Program-made: the position numbers and the translations under genes
The notes under the pieces: generated by a model
Seen by the model: the letters and a program-made list of their open reading frames with translations, nothing else
Database searches by the model: none
Told to the model about the DNA's origin: nothing
Assembly: GCA_028023455.1 (NCBI GenBank)
Contig: JAQFVV010000184.1
Location: 2,046,001 to 2,110,000 of the forward strand
From: Epiperipatus broadwayi
Taxonomy: Eukaryota > Onychophora > Udeonychophora > Euonychophora > Peripatidae
Reading direction: 5' to 3'
DNA length: 64,000 nucleotides
In this document: piece by piece, positions 22,766 to 35,066 of the stretch
Layout: each line of letters opens with the position of its first letter
How positions within the stretch are numbered: the stretch's first letter is position 1

Positions 22766-23774
22766 GAATTCAAATAAGCTATATTATTATTTGGCAATTA
22801 TGACAGAAGAATCCAAACCATCCTGTCTAAATCTAAACAGTCATTGTATTTGGTTCTAGAGTTGTTTGGTAGAGCTGAAGGTTAAAGTATATTTATTGCT
22901 TGTAGCTTCCAGCTAAATTTTAAAAATAATACTAGCATATTAATTCACTTAGCATATACCAGATTATGGAAACTATATACACTTGAATATCATTGCAGAT
23001 ATATTAAGCATTTTCTGTCTGATATTTCAGTTTTATCTTAAATTATTGTGACTTTATCTATGGTTAATACTCAAATATTTATTTATTCAAAAAGTTCAAA
23101 ATGCATATTTGAGTGAATAAAAGTATAATTTATATATCTGGAGTTTTCGATGTAATTATATAAGCGATTTGAACAAAGATTTTCAAGCATCCTTCAGCTA
23201 ACCACACTATTTCATACAATCAACATACATGAAAAAATACATGATCTCCAATAAACGTATTTTGTGCTAAATCAGCAGTCGTCAGTTGGTCCAGATCATC
23301 ATTTCCCATACATATATATAATCAGTGCTTGGTTTATATATGATAGCAAATCTTCAAACTTAAATGGACAGGCTTCAATCTACTCCATCCTACAATTCAG
23401 TTTGTTGAAATATTGTTGTGGAAATGTTAGCAGGTTTGCTTTTTAATTTTTTATTATTTAATTGTATTTTATATACTTTTTGTACGCTTATATATTGTTT
23501 TTTTTGTTGTATATATATTTGTATTTTTGGTTTGATGGAAGAACAGTTATGTGCTGAATATTGCTAAAGTAGATTTATTTTTATTTGGCAATAAGGACAA
23601 TTTCTATAAACACCATCAGCAATTATAAATTTGTCCCAGTGATTCATTAATTATTCAAAATATTAAAAGCAGTTAGAGCTATTAAAAGTAATATCTTGAC
23701 ACCCCCAAAAACATCAAATGATCACCATTTTCTACTAGGCTTGCACAAGCTGTTAAAACAGTAGCAAACTTTCC
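22766..23774. other. Intron sequence, nothing recognised
   Basis: The 60-residue open frame at 23264-23446 has no recognisable domain. No RNA gene seen. Confidence 0.3.
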
Positions 23775-24400
23775 ATACAGTAGTGTCACACAATGCAAGC
23801 CTTAGTAATCAATGGATGCAAAATGGCTTGTTCATAATATTCCTAACTAGTGTTTATTCATCCAATATCTCCAGACTAGCTTCTAGCTTGCAGCTTTCAT
23901 CAGTGAGAAGCGTTGGATCAGAGAGCACTGCACCTAGAACTTAAGATTCAACTGTTCAGCAACCACCTTTTACCTATTTAGTTAACTATGAAGCTGTGAG
24001 CCCAAGATGAAAACACAATGTTTTAATGATTTTATACCAATCCTGCCCTTAGCATGATGGTGATTGTGGTTTTAAAAAACAAAGACATTAAAATGTATAG
24101 ATACTGAACTGGACTCAGATCTATATGACTATACAAAAAAAATAAGCTTGTATTAAAAACATTATTATGTTTTCATCTTGGCTCACAGCATTGTTATTAA
24201 CTAAATAGATAAAAAGTGGCTTCTGGGAATTGCATTACATCCTAAGATCTAGGTGAAGTGCTCTCAAATAGAAGACTCCTCACTGATAAAAACTCCAAGC
24301 TAGAAACTAGTCTGGACATATTGGATGAATATTAAATAAAGATTTTATGCACAAACCTTCTTGCATCTATTGATTACTTAGGCCTACACTGGGTGGCATT
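23775..24400. mobile_element. Foldback element 2
   Basis: The left arm 23775-24040 is complementary to the right arm 24125-24400. Landmarks: TAGTAATCAATGGATGCAA, TTCATCCAATATCTCCAGACTAG, ATCAGTGAG, CTATTTAGTTAA, GCTGTGAGCC, AAGATGAAAACA. The centre has CTGAACTGGACTCAGATCTATATG, a variant (inverted) of the core in the foldback at 17775-18662 and the insertion at 20580-20877. No coding potential. Confidence 0.75.
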
Positions 24401-24414
24401 ATTGTTTTAAAGTA

Positions 24415-24665
24415 ATATCTTGCAGTTTCTTAAATTTCACTGTCACGGCCTTTTTAACATTTGGTGAAGTTCATCTTTCATACAAGATATAACATTTATG
24501 ATGTAATAATCTTCAAATTCATACACAATTACAAGTCAGATTTAAATAAACTTGCAAATAATACTCTTTCATATCAAAGTAGACTATAAATCAGATAAAA
24601 AAATCCAATTTTATCTCATTAGATTATGTAGATATAGTTGTAATACATTAATAATTTCCAGTGCT
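24415..24665 (+). repeat. Dispersed repeat R1, copy 2
   Basis: See 22510-22765. Copies 1 and 2 are direct repeats placed on either side of foldback element 2. Confidence 0.7.
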
Positions 24666-24824
24666 ATATATTTAATAGCTACCATTTGATTGCAGTTATT
24701 CAAATTATAGTATATATATATATATATGTGTGTGTGTATGTGTCTATGCCAAAAAAAATTCTGATCTTACATGCATAAATAAGTCCAATATGATGTACAT
24801 ATGCTATTAATTAAAAAGCAATAC

Positions 24825-25435
24825 CTTACTAATAAATTTTGCTAGTATTGCTTCTTTTATTTCCCTTTAATATTGTCTGTATGTAACATCATTTTAATTG
24901 AACTTTCTGTAAATGTGTGACCTGTGTCTTTCATATATAAATATATCGGTGATTTATTATGTCATGTTGTTTTAATCTTGTTTTTATAGAATTTTTAGTT
25001 TCTCCTACATATTTATTATCAATACTGCTATCTAAACATTGTTTGCATTTTATCATATATAGTCCATTAATTATTTTTTATTATATCCTATGTATTTGTT
25101 ATATATTAGATTTAATAGGTTTTCTCATTTTTTATTAAATATTTTTGTATTAATTAACCTTTTGCATTTTTTATTAATCTTTATAATTTTGTTAAACTTA
25201 TTCTCTATAATATTATTTGTTTTTATTCCTATATATCTATTTTCACTTTTCTTCCCTCCTTCATTCTTTTCAATTTTATTTATCATGTACTCTATTTTTT
25301 TCAATGATTTTTAATTATATGTATAGAGAAATTACTATTTTTAACTACTTAATTATTAAATCTTTTTCTTTAATATAGTCTTCCTTTTTGAACAAATAGC
25401 TCTATATATTCTTGAATATATACAACTAATTTTGT
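24825..25435 (-). pseudogene. Penelope-like element B fragment (family of element A)
   Basis: This is the inverse of 300-862. The plus-strand text TATTGTCTGTATGTAAC, CCTGTGTCTTTCATATAT, CATTGTTTGCATTTTATCA and TTTTTATTCCTATATAT corresponds to element A read backwards, through the nuclease start, the linker and the RT end (to about 25435). The GIY-YIG and RT frames are broken. The 74-residue plus-strand frame at 25090-25314 is a shadow. It abuts LINE copy 2 at 25440. Confidence 0.75.
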
Positions 25436-25439
25436 ATAC

Positions 25440-26290
25440 ATGGCTATATGGGGTGGTCAAGTTTTTATATGAAAGATGCAAACATTAAAATGAAAATGTT
25501 CAGTAGATTGCAATTTATGGATAGAAAGAGAATAGCCAAAATAGTATTTAATTGGGTTACGAGTAAAGGATAGGCAACAAGATGGATGAGAAATGTAATG
25601 ATATGCAGATATGGATAAAGACTTTATATCAGTATACTTGTATAAAAAGGTGTGATTATTGTATTAGGAGAATTGTTGAGTGTTAATGGCAAAGAATGGG
25701 ATAAAAAAACAAATGCATTAATAAAAATTAGGGAGCTGGAGAAATGAAGAACTATTATGAAAGTAAAAAGAGTTTAAATATATATATAGAAGTAGAGTTT
25801 AAATATATATATAGAAGTAAACAGAATATTTGGTGTAAGCTAATTAATGATAATAGCAAGGAAAAGTAGTTAACTGCTTAAGAGTCGAACAGGATCATTA
25901 TCAATAAGGAAATATGCACACAAATGGAGAAATGTGGGTGATTTAGTCTGCAAATTATGTAAGGAAGGCATAGACAATATTAGGCAACTGCTAATTGAAT
26001 GTAAATCCTAACAAATAGAAAGGGTATAAATAATGAAGTGGGAGAATGAATATAAAGTTATTATACAGAAAGTGGATTCTTGCTTTTTATGCTGGGTTTG
26101 GAAAAAGATAAGAGGAAATCTAGATATAAAGGCCATTGAGTAGACAAAGATGATGTGGAAATGGGATAAAGCAGGATAAATATAAAAAATACTTAGAATG
26201 GAAAGTAACGTGGCTAACAGTCTTATCTCATAGTGGCTGAGAGATTCCTGACTTTGATAAAGTAATAGCTATATATACCATATCACATTT
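25440..26290 (+). pseudogene. LINE copy 2 (5'-truncated)
   Basis: Begins GGGTGGTCAAGTTTTTATAT, corresponding to about 2812 of copy 1, and runs to the same 3' end (CATATCACATTTT). The reading frame is broken by many indels and stops; it includes a 24-bp tandem duplication near 25768-25815 (GAGTTTAAATATATATATAG unit). The Cys/His knuckle region is recognisable near 25935-26000. PLE sequence flanks it on both sides. Confidence 0.8.
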
Positions 26291-26339
26291 TAAAAAAACA
26301 TTTTTTTTCTTTAAAAAAAATTAAAGTGGGTAAGTTAAA

Positions 26340-26600
26340 AAATTATAATATTTATGATTTATATTTATTCAATTTTATTATATTTTATGTTGTTTTTTAT
26401 TATCTTTATTAATTTTATTGTTTACATTTTTTACGATATTATTTATAGTTATGTATTTTATGTTGTTCATTATATCATAGCTCTGAAAAAGACTGTAGGA
26501 CAGATTGTGTATATATATATATATATGTACAATAAAAAGTTTTTGGCAAAAAAAAGTGTTCAAATAGAGTGGATAAATTGCATTTGTATAAGATATTACA
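26340..26600 (+). repeat. Penelope terminal repeat
   Basis: Same order as 3986-4320 and 21141-21330: TTTATGTTGTTTTTTATT, GTTCATTATATCATAG, CTGAAAAAGACTGTAGGACAG, AATAAAAAGTTTT, and GTGGATAAATTGCATTT. The hammerhead-like core is degenerate (CTGAAAA, no GAAAC). Confidence 0.6.
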
Positions 26601-27448
26601 GCAAAATAAAGGAAGTGGTGAATTTGGTAATATTTTTGAAGTCTTCTTAGATAATAAAACAAGAATTAAGAAAATCGCAACACATCACTTCGGCAATTCA
26701 TATTCATAAGTAAATAATTTCATGTTGTTCATCTATAAGAGCTATTTGAAGATCCTTTGCCTTGTACTGGATTATTCAAACTGTTTTACCATCAAACACA
26801 CATATTTATTAGATAATGAACATAGACTTTAAGATTAAAACAATTAATAATTTTAATGAGACTTCTCCCTGTATTTTTTAAATAAATTTCAGCTGAGATC
26901 AACATCAGTACCAATAGCATTGCAAACTGAAATCATGACATCCACTAATAATATTTGTCCAATTTACTATTAAAAGTAGAATCACTTTATGTACAAGAAG
27001 TAGATCAGATATTAATACTTTATATGTATGAAAACTGAAAATATTTCATAAATATTTTTACAAGCAATTTTACGAAATTTTCTCCATACACTTTTGAGAT
27101 CAATTTCAATCATAATATAACCAAACAAAATATTTTAACTTATTGGTCATACTTGTCTCATTTTTTGAAAAAATGCAGGGATGGAATAACTTTATTACAT
27201 ATCCTATAATCAATTTTCTACAGTTCAAATGAGATTTATGAAATATTAATGTTGGAATTTTTCTCTACTAATCAAGGTATTAAACATTTTGTAAATGAAG
27301 AGTCCTTATCACCATTAATACTAAAAAAAATTTACTTTAAATTTAAGCATATTTCTCATCTCTACATAGATATTATATTATTAAATACGCATGATCCAAA
27401 AATAACGACTTATCACTTACTAATATTAATATTTATTTTTCTTAAAAA
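26601..27448. other. Intron sequence, nothing recognised
   Basis: AT-rich. The open frame at 27249-27482 runs into the MITE at its end and has no recognisable domain. Confidence 0.3.
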
Positions 27449-28624
27449 ACACCTGGGTCTCTTTTTACGCAGACTTATTTAACACGATTTTGAAGTTACG
27501 CGATTCATGTTTCACCGGAAGTCGAACTCCGATAATGCGCTATTACTTTAAATAATAAATTTCGCGCACTTACGTTATATTGAAAGTAATAGCACATTAT
27601 TGGAATTCGACTTTCATCTTAGTAATTTCAATATTTTCAGTGCTTTATAATAGTAAGATTTTATGCAATAATGAAATTAAAATCATGATTTCCACATTTT
27701 ATGTATACACACATTAAATTTTACAAGATTATAATGTAAATTTGTTCAAACATTGTGCGTGTTAATTTTGCATTTTAAATCACATTCTGTTTTTGCTTTT
27801 TAAAAAAGAACGTAATCAATTATTAATCATTTAGTGTCCGCAAGTTTATTTTTAAAAGGTGAGTAATAGCAGTGGGCACAATTAAATTTGACAATTAAAA
27901 ATTAAAATCTGATTTTTAATTGTAATTAACAATTTAAAAATTACTTACTGGCGACTTGAAATTAATGTGATGTAAAACGAAATTTGATTTTTAAACGGAA
28001 TTGAAAATTAAAGACAAAAATAAGAATTTAATTTTTAGTTGTTAGTTTTAATTAAATTTTTCCCAGCAGTGGTGAATAAATGTCTTTTTATTATCATAAG
28101 TCTAAGTTCATAAACAATTAATAAAATCATCGTCTCAAAGATTAATTACTAATTACGTTGTCAACAGAAAACCATTAACACAACATGAGAGTGAACTTGG
28201 CGCTAGTTGTATTTCCTCTTGTGAGAATCTGATTTTTTACCAGTTTGCAAACGAACATGTTTTTCGGCAAATAGCGATAATAATTAAAACGTGTATAAAA
28301 AAATGTAAATTACTGTACTGTAAATTATGCATAAAAATATATTATTTTGAATAAAATTAAATATTATAGTTAAAAAAAGTTTGTCTTGTATCAATTTTTT
28401 TCAAATTTGAAATTTTTTATTAGTCATATTTTATTTCCTTATTTTTTTTTTTTTGCGCGAATTTTAAAGTAATTTTACGTTGGTGCTTTGCTTTTACGCG
28501 AATTTTGAAAAATCACAGACCGCATCCCCCCTTTTTCAATGTAAGTTACGTCTATTTTTGCGCGATTTCGTTTGCGCATGTTTTCTGAGGAACCTATCTA
28601 TCGCGTAAAACGAGACCCAGGTGT
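27449..28624. mobile_element. pogo/Tigger-like MITE with long terminal inverted repeats
   Basis: The left end ACACCTGGGTCTCTTTTTACGC (27449-27470) is mirrored at the right end (GCGTAAAACGAGACCCAGGTGT, 28603-28624). Both ends are unusually rich in CpG, with TTACGCGA and GCGCGA motifs. A nested hairpin has arms at 27519-27549 and 27583-27614. The right end is followed by TA and the left preceded by AA, consistent with a worn TA target duplication. The GTCTCRBTTTACGCG-type end is typical of pogo-superfamily MITEs. No transposase is present. Confidence 0.7.
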
Positions 28625-29590
28625 ACACATACATTATATAATAGTTCACATTTACAAATTGTGAAGTTATTAGCTACAACAATGACCAATATAATAGAAA
28701 ATAACGTACAAGATAAATTATTATCAATCAAACAAAATACAAAGCTAGTAAAAAACCAAAAGACAAATTAATAAATGAAGTGACTCATGAAGATGTATAA
28801 ATGTCATGATTAGTGCAGATTTTGCTAGACAGGTATTTAAATAAATAAATGTTAAATCAAGTAAATAAATAGTTAAAGCTTTCTGCATAGTTGTTTTTGC
28901 TTCCTTTTCCAAAAAATGATACAATCTTTTACCTAACCATAATATAAATGACAAATTGTATAAATATTTTGAATAATTATTGCTTACTTATTTAATGATT
29001 TGGCTCAGACTAGCGTGTCAGTCGCGCGTCATAGCTGATTGGTTGAAATTTCGGTTTCTTTTTTAAATTATGTAAAAACTACAAGCATGATGTCAACAGA
29101 AATATGGGCATTCGATCGGTCACAAAAATATCTTTTGAATGCCATTTTTTCGATTGAAATCGGAAGAAATTCGAATTTTTTATGAGTTTTTTTTTTTCAA
29201 CAGGCGGATTTAACTTTTTTCTATTTTGGTCAATTTTTTAGTTTACATGAAGTGATAAAAAGAGAAAAATGTAAACAGCCTGATTATATAGTGAAAACGG
29301 ATTAAAAATACACAGGTCATTCGCATTCAAGACCTATAATGGGATGTCAACGTAATCGCAGAATATATATCAAATTAGATTTTTTTTTCATTCTTTTAAT
29401 ATTTTAAATTTATTAATATAATTTATTTGTGTTTATATTGGTGTGTGTAATATATAAATTATATAATATTAAATCATTTATGCTCTTTATTATATGGAAT
29501 ATAAATTATTATTCATATGTACAGTAATTTTGTATCTTTGATATTAATAATTATTATGTTCATATGGTGTGTTTGTGTTTACTCTTGTGT
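28625..29590. other. Intron sequence with a small CpG-containing patch
   Basis: 28985-29060 contains GTCAGTCGCGCGTCATAGC and GATTGGTTG (an inverted CCAAT), more GC-rich than its surroundings. No gene follows on either strand. The rest is AT-rich. Confidence 0.3.
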
Positions 29591-29746
29591 GTTGTATAAC
29601 AAGTGATGATTTATATATAGAGAGCAGTGCAATGTAAATTTTAAAATCTGATAATCAAATGCACAGAAAAGTTGTATAACAAGTAATGATTTACATATAC
29701 AGAGCAGTGCAATGTAAATTTTAAAAACAATCAAATGTACAGAAAG
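29591..29746. repeat. About 80-bp tandem duplication
   Basis: GTTGTATAACAAGTRATGAT starts at 29591 and again at 29671. Both copies continue with GAGCAGTGCAATGTAAATTT and AATCAAATG. Diverged by a few substitutions and a short deletion in copy 2. Confidence 0.85.
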
Positions 29747-30249
29747 GTTGCAGTTGATAAAACATTCACAAAATTTACTGGGCATAGTACTATGTGAAAA
29801 TATAAATACTTAAAACCAATAAGAGAGATTTCAAATGATGTTTGTGTAGTAGTGCCCACAATGGTTATGCATATACCACATGAAATTGTATGCAGGCAAA
29901 GAATAATTCTGATTCTTGCCTATGCCTTGATATTCATGCAGTGGAGTCAGTAGTTTTGCCACATCTTGCATCACATTATTTTCAAATCTATAGCTAGCAA
30001 ATGAGCTATATGCAAATAAATTACATTTTTGTGGGACAATAAATATAACAAGAAAGCATCACTGGTGTGCTTAAAGAATATAAACATCACTGATGTACAC
30101 AAAAAAATATATAAAATAAACATATAAAACTCATTTTATCAGTGATACAAATAGTAGCCTACAATTTCTAGTTTTAGATAGACAAAAAGCCAATTGCTAT
30201 GATGACAAAAGCATATCTATCTTCTGAAAATGATTTGTTTTGTATCTTT

Positions 30250-30700
30250 TATTAGGATAAAACTTTTTCTTATAGATGCCTTTGAAATTTGGTAACTTTT
30301 GGGGTACAAGATAAAAATGAAGAATTCATATGCGACTTGTTTTGGAGATTCTGAAGCTATGGATTATCTCAGGTAAGAAGTATTATATATGGTTTGAAAG
30401 ATAATTTTGTGAGCAATACAAAGAAATTATCATGGAAAATGTAAATTTAGTTAATGATAAATTAGAAATTATGAAAAACAATAAAGTAATAATTATGTTG
30501 GATGTTGAATTTTCTTTTTTTTTTTTCCTTATTTTTTAAATGATTATCACTATTTGTCTTAGACTTATTGTTTTCCTTTGTTTTTCTGGTTTCTATTAAT
30601 GTAAATTTTTTTGCTCTATCATTATTAAAACTGAGGTTATTGTGAAAATTGTGTCTCAGGTCAGTTTTTAAAAAAATTTAATACGGCTCCTGAAAACTGA
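30250..30700 (+). repeat. Dispersed repeat R2, copy 1
   Basis: Landmarks shared with the interrupted copy at 52590-53850: TATCTTTTA, CTTATAGA, AAAAATGAAGAATTC, TGTTTTTGGAG-like, ATGGATTATCTCAG, AAATTAGAAATT, AAAGTAATAATT, TTATTGTGAAAATTG. No clear protein. Confidence 0.65.
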
Positions 30701-31409
30701 ACTAGTTAAGCCGTTTCCAAAAGCTCATTGATTATATAAGTGAATGCAAAAATAGAAATCACTATGTAATGCAAGGAAGTGAGCAAAATGAAGCCACGAT
30801 ATTTAATCTAAATTATAATTGCTTTACCCATTGAATGCCTTCCCTGCTTTTGCCTCCTTCATTGTAGCATTAAATAACATTTTGCCAAATAAGTAATAGA
30901 TTTTTCAATAGTAGGAGCCACATTTATTTAGTATTCAAAATATATTTTTCATAATTTTTTTTTTTTGATAAATTATGTATTTTTAAATTATTTTAATTAA
31001 TAATAATAGAGAAATTGCAAAATTGGTCACAATCAAATGACAGTCATGGAATATGGTTAAATACTCTAATTTTTCTATTTTTTAAATGCTATTATTGAGG
31101 TTGGAAAATCAGTTGGTTATTTGTTAACTTTTGATCTTTTTCAAGTTAGAATGAAATTTTAAAATTAAGGTTTAATATATTTAAATTCAATAAAAAAATT
31201 GATATATAACTAAGTTATACCTGCCTAATTCATTTGAAATACTTATCTTTTCAGTATCTTAACTGGCTTGATAGATATGGAACAGAGGGTGGGAAAACAT
31301 GAAAAATATTCAATAACTCCACATATCGCAGTTAACAATTATTCTTAGAAATTTCATTTGTTTAAGTAATAATCATGGGTGGGCAGTATATATATATTCA
31401 ATTTTATAA
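30701..31409. other. Intron sequence, nothing recognised
   Basis: AT-rich; no gene, RNA or assigned repeat. Confidence 0.3.
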
Positions 31410-31765
31410 AAAAAATAATTATTTTAAACAATTAATGTATATATTTAGTATGCGTACATAATTATATATATATAATAAATCAGTAACAAAGTTTTCTATT
31501 TAAAATTGTTCTATAGCTTTTTTTTAAACAATTGGGTTTTTTTTTTAAAAAAAAAGGTAAACTACAAAACTAGCATTATTTAAAATGATCGCAAAAAAAA
31601 TTAAAAAAGATAGTGATTTTTTTCTTTAGCATTTTATTTTAAAACAACTGTTTTAAAATAAAAATAAATCTAGCAAACAATTTTAATTAAAACTTAATTA
31701 CTGATTTGTTGCACATACAATTATGTACACATACTAAATATAATATATACATTAAAATAACTTAC
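31410..31765. repeat. Foldback/hairpin repeat
   Basis: 31420-31495 (AATGTATATATTTAGTATGCG, ACATAATTATA, AAATCAGTAACAAAGTTTT) is inverted at 31688-31765. The centre carries further complementary A/T-rich arms (TTTTAAAACAACTGTTTTAAAA near 31640). Probably a small MITE. Confidence 0.6.
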
Positions 31766-31939
31766 TGCAGAAATATTTAATGACTTATATATACTATATG
31801 TGTGATATTATTTTAAAATAAAATATGTATTAAGTGAAGTCCATTTATAATATATATGTACATATATTAAATGTGATATATATATATATATAAGGAATAT
31901 ACATTTCAATTTATAACAAATATCTAATGATATATATAT

Positions 31940-32495
31940 ATTGTAATAGAAAAAGATATACTGAGAAAAGATTGCCCCACGTTGGACACTAATTGTAATG
32001 GAAAATGTATAACTATTATATATACGACAATTGTAATGGAAAATATGATCTCAAATGAAGAAAGATGAATTGGCCCCAATCGTTGGGAAAGTCAATTATA
32101 ATGGAAAATTGATATAACTGTTATATATATATATACGATAATTATAATGAAAAAATGATATAGCATCAAATTTAATCATCAGTTAACCAAACCTTAACAA
32201 TGGAAGGCCATTTATAATGGATCGTTTATATGCCATAAATAAAAGATAATATGGCTTAAATTGTTGAGCAGCATTTATAATGGAAAATACAACTTGTAAC
32301 TCTATATATAATCAACAATCATTAATTGACTAACCCTCATGATAACACAGCATTTATAATGGAGTAAGTTGTCTCTTAAATTATTTAATTTACAAATTCA
32401 ATCTATAAATTGCACCATTTATAATGGATAATGTATGTTATAAATAATGAAATGATTTGGATAAGATATATCTATGAGACACCCAATTATAATAA
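31940..32495 (+). repeat. Iterated-motif array, left arm of an 8.5-kb inverted pair
   Basis: The motif WATTRTAATGGA recurs at 31940, 31991, 32029, 32094, 32140, 32210, 32273, 32352, 32417 and 32485, spaced 38-79 bp. The first five repeat intervals reappear, inverted and in the same order, at 40205-40449. GCCCCACGTTGG and GGCCCCAATCGTTGGG precede two of the motifs, recalling LTR end plus primer-binding site. Confidence 0.7.
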
Positions 32496-33019
32496 AATGT
32501 ATCTGCCCTGCAAGAAGAAATAACATATCTTCCATCGTTCAACTCAATATAAATATGATACATATAAGTGTAATAACCTATATAATAGCATGCTATAAAA
32601 GTATTAAGAGAAAAGAACCATGGCTAACTATATAAAATAAACTTAATAGTATAGAGCATTGACTAGAGTGTGTTACTGCTTAGTTCTCAAGGTTAACTTA
32701 ACTCACAATTAATTATATACCAAATATAACTTGGAACAAAAGGAATTTTATTGTATCCAAAATATATCTATTCAATTGAAATGACCAATAATTTAATATT
32801 TTCATTTCTGCTAGCTTATGAAACTGATGTACTAAAAATAGAGAAAAAGAAAATTAATAAATCTCAAATAAAACTCAAAATCATTCTTTTATATAAAATA
32901 AATGACATAACTTTATTTCATAATTGCGATTTTAGATTTATATAATAGCATAAATACACATATATATCTGGGAAACATAATAGTGGTTTTGTTTTTCAAA
33001 TACTATTTTTTTATATGCA

Positions 33020-33110
33020 AATCATCGCACCCGCCTTGCAAGCCAGTAGTTGGTTGCAGACGGGTGTAGGTTTGCATCCTGGCCGATGCTATGACATATG
33101 GGAAAAAAAA
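33020..33110 (+). mobile_element. tRNA-derived SINE fragment
   Basis: Contains a B-box-like GGTTTGCATCC (33069-33079), a Pol III internal promoter motif. It ends TATGACATATGGG followed by A(8). The ending GACATATG plus poly(A) is shared with the SINE at 46680-46775. The 5' tRNA part is truncated or diverged. Confidence 0.45.
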
Positions 33111-35008
33111 CAATAACACTTATAATTTACAATTTATATTCACATAGGAATTGTATAAGCTGTTATGAAATTAAATAAATACACAAATAGATATACAAAT
33201 TGTAGATATCTCGTTAAATTAGTAATTTAGATCATAGATTAATTTCTTTAATATATTTTTTTTTATATAAATACTACTTTAAAGTAAAAAATAACTAAAT
33301 GACTATATTAAGCAAATATTAAAAATCAATGAATGGGCCATTTATCAGAAGTCATTTATACACATAAGTTATAAATCCAATGTCCACATAATGTAAATCA
33401 TCTAAATAAACATTTAAAAATAACGAAGTGATTTACTTCTCCATTGAAAAAGTTCTGGATGATCATAGCATATACATAACATGTGTGGATTATGCCAACT
33501 GGCCATATGTTATAAATTCAAACATTTACAATTGCAAATCAGGATAGCACAAACACACAGACATTCTTATACTTTAAAGCACTAACATATCTGAGTGCAT
33601 CCTGAAGGAATCACATCCTTCAAACAAACTTATCTTGACATTACATATTAAAAATATAAACAACCTCACCTATTATGGTGGAAAATTTAGTTTTAATTAA
33701 ACCTTATGAGTGATAAGCCCAAAAAGAAAATTCCGTAGAGCAACTAGCATAAATATATCAAAAGCATGGTGGCTTCCAAAATAACACCTACATTTAAGGC
33801 AAAATAGGATGCCTGGACCTTTGTCTCAGCGCATCAGGAAAATATATGGAGAGGCTCACCGAAGAGAACAATAGGTATCTAAAAATATGTGATTACAATC
33901 ACTGGAAACATAAGCACTATCAACTCGTGAACAACTGCAATACAGATGGTGAATTTATCCGCTCCATCCAGCACAATAATAACTTTAATAAATAAGGCCT
34001 GACATACTAAGGCCATGCTACAACTAACAATACCAAGATAAAAACTTCACAATAGTTGACTAGTTATAACCATAATTTTAACTTCAATAAACAATAAGTA
34101 ATGTCTGCACCAACAAATAAATTTAAAAATCAATCGACTGAAATATAAATAAATATATTAACAAACATATGAAATATTGGCACTAAGATACAACACACAC
34201 AAGTATGAAATATTAAATATTTTAAATTATGAGAATTAGTGGGCATGAATAAAATGCAACCAGATTATGTGAATAATAATTGAAGAACTAAGATAATTAC
34301 TAAACAATGATATAATTTATAAATACAGTTCTATAAAATTTATATATTTATACAACTCCTATGCAATGAAATATAATTTATTGCTTTCCAATTTAAATTG
34401 ACAAATGACACTTATTATTTAGTATACCTGTACGCAAACACGAATCAAATAAAAAATTAAAATATATATATAATGTAATTACAACATATTCGCGTAGTTT
34501 AAGCTATAAAATGTCTTTAAAATAAATAAACAATATATATATTAAAATCTACTTTCATCATTCTTAAGATTTTAACATCCAAAAGAAATTTATAAGTTAG
34601 TTTCCAAATATTTCAGTTGTATATTCTTTCATATAGATATATTTAAATGTTACAAAAAATAAATAAATAATAGACAAAAGAAAAATAAGATAAATTTTAG
34701 TTACCATCTAACTGCTTTAATGTCCCTTCATTTTCAAATCAGCCAGTTATTTCATGCACTTTTACTTATTTTATTCGTCCTAAAATGGCTTGAAGTAACG
34801 TTAAAATATGTACATATTATAAGTAAATTAATAGATTTGTTTCTTGTTGTTAAAACCATTGATTTCAGTCATTTCCTTGATATTCAATTATATACGCGGT
34901 TAAGTTGAATATTACTTTGGATCATTAAGAAATTTGGAAGTTATAATAGGATATATAAATACAATTATAAATAGCTATTTTTTAACTTATTTATGAACGC
35001 CAGTTTAC
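33111..35008. other. Uncharacterised part of the 32-40 kb block
   Basis: 33300-34080 is less AT-rich than average and could be an eroded retroelement internal region, but no RT, protease or integrase motif could be read on either strand. 34090-35000 is AT-rich with nothing recognised. Confidence 0.3.
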
Positions 35009-35066
35009 TTTTAGGTAGAAGAGGAGGTAAATCGCCCTTTTAGGTAGAAGAGGAGGTAAATCGCCC
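35009..35066. repeat. 29-bp perfect tandem duplication
   Basis: Two identical units, 35009-35037 and 35038-35066 (TTTTAGGTAGAAGAGGAGG, then TAAATCGCCC). The purine-rich AGAAGAGGAGG would suit a polypurine tract, but no LTR start follows. Confidence 0.9.

Noticed and set aside
25090-25314. Hydrophobic 74-residue open frame resembling a membrane peptide
   Set aside because: Shadow of the Lys/Asn-rich antisense PLE linker; T-rich antisense of such sequence always looks hydrophobic.
31940-32495. CRISPR-like array because of regularly spaced short repeats
   Set aside because: Repeats are only about 12 bp, spacing varies from 38 to 79 bp, and the context is an animal intron with transposons.
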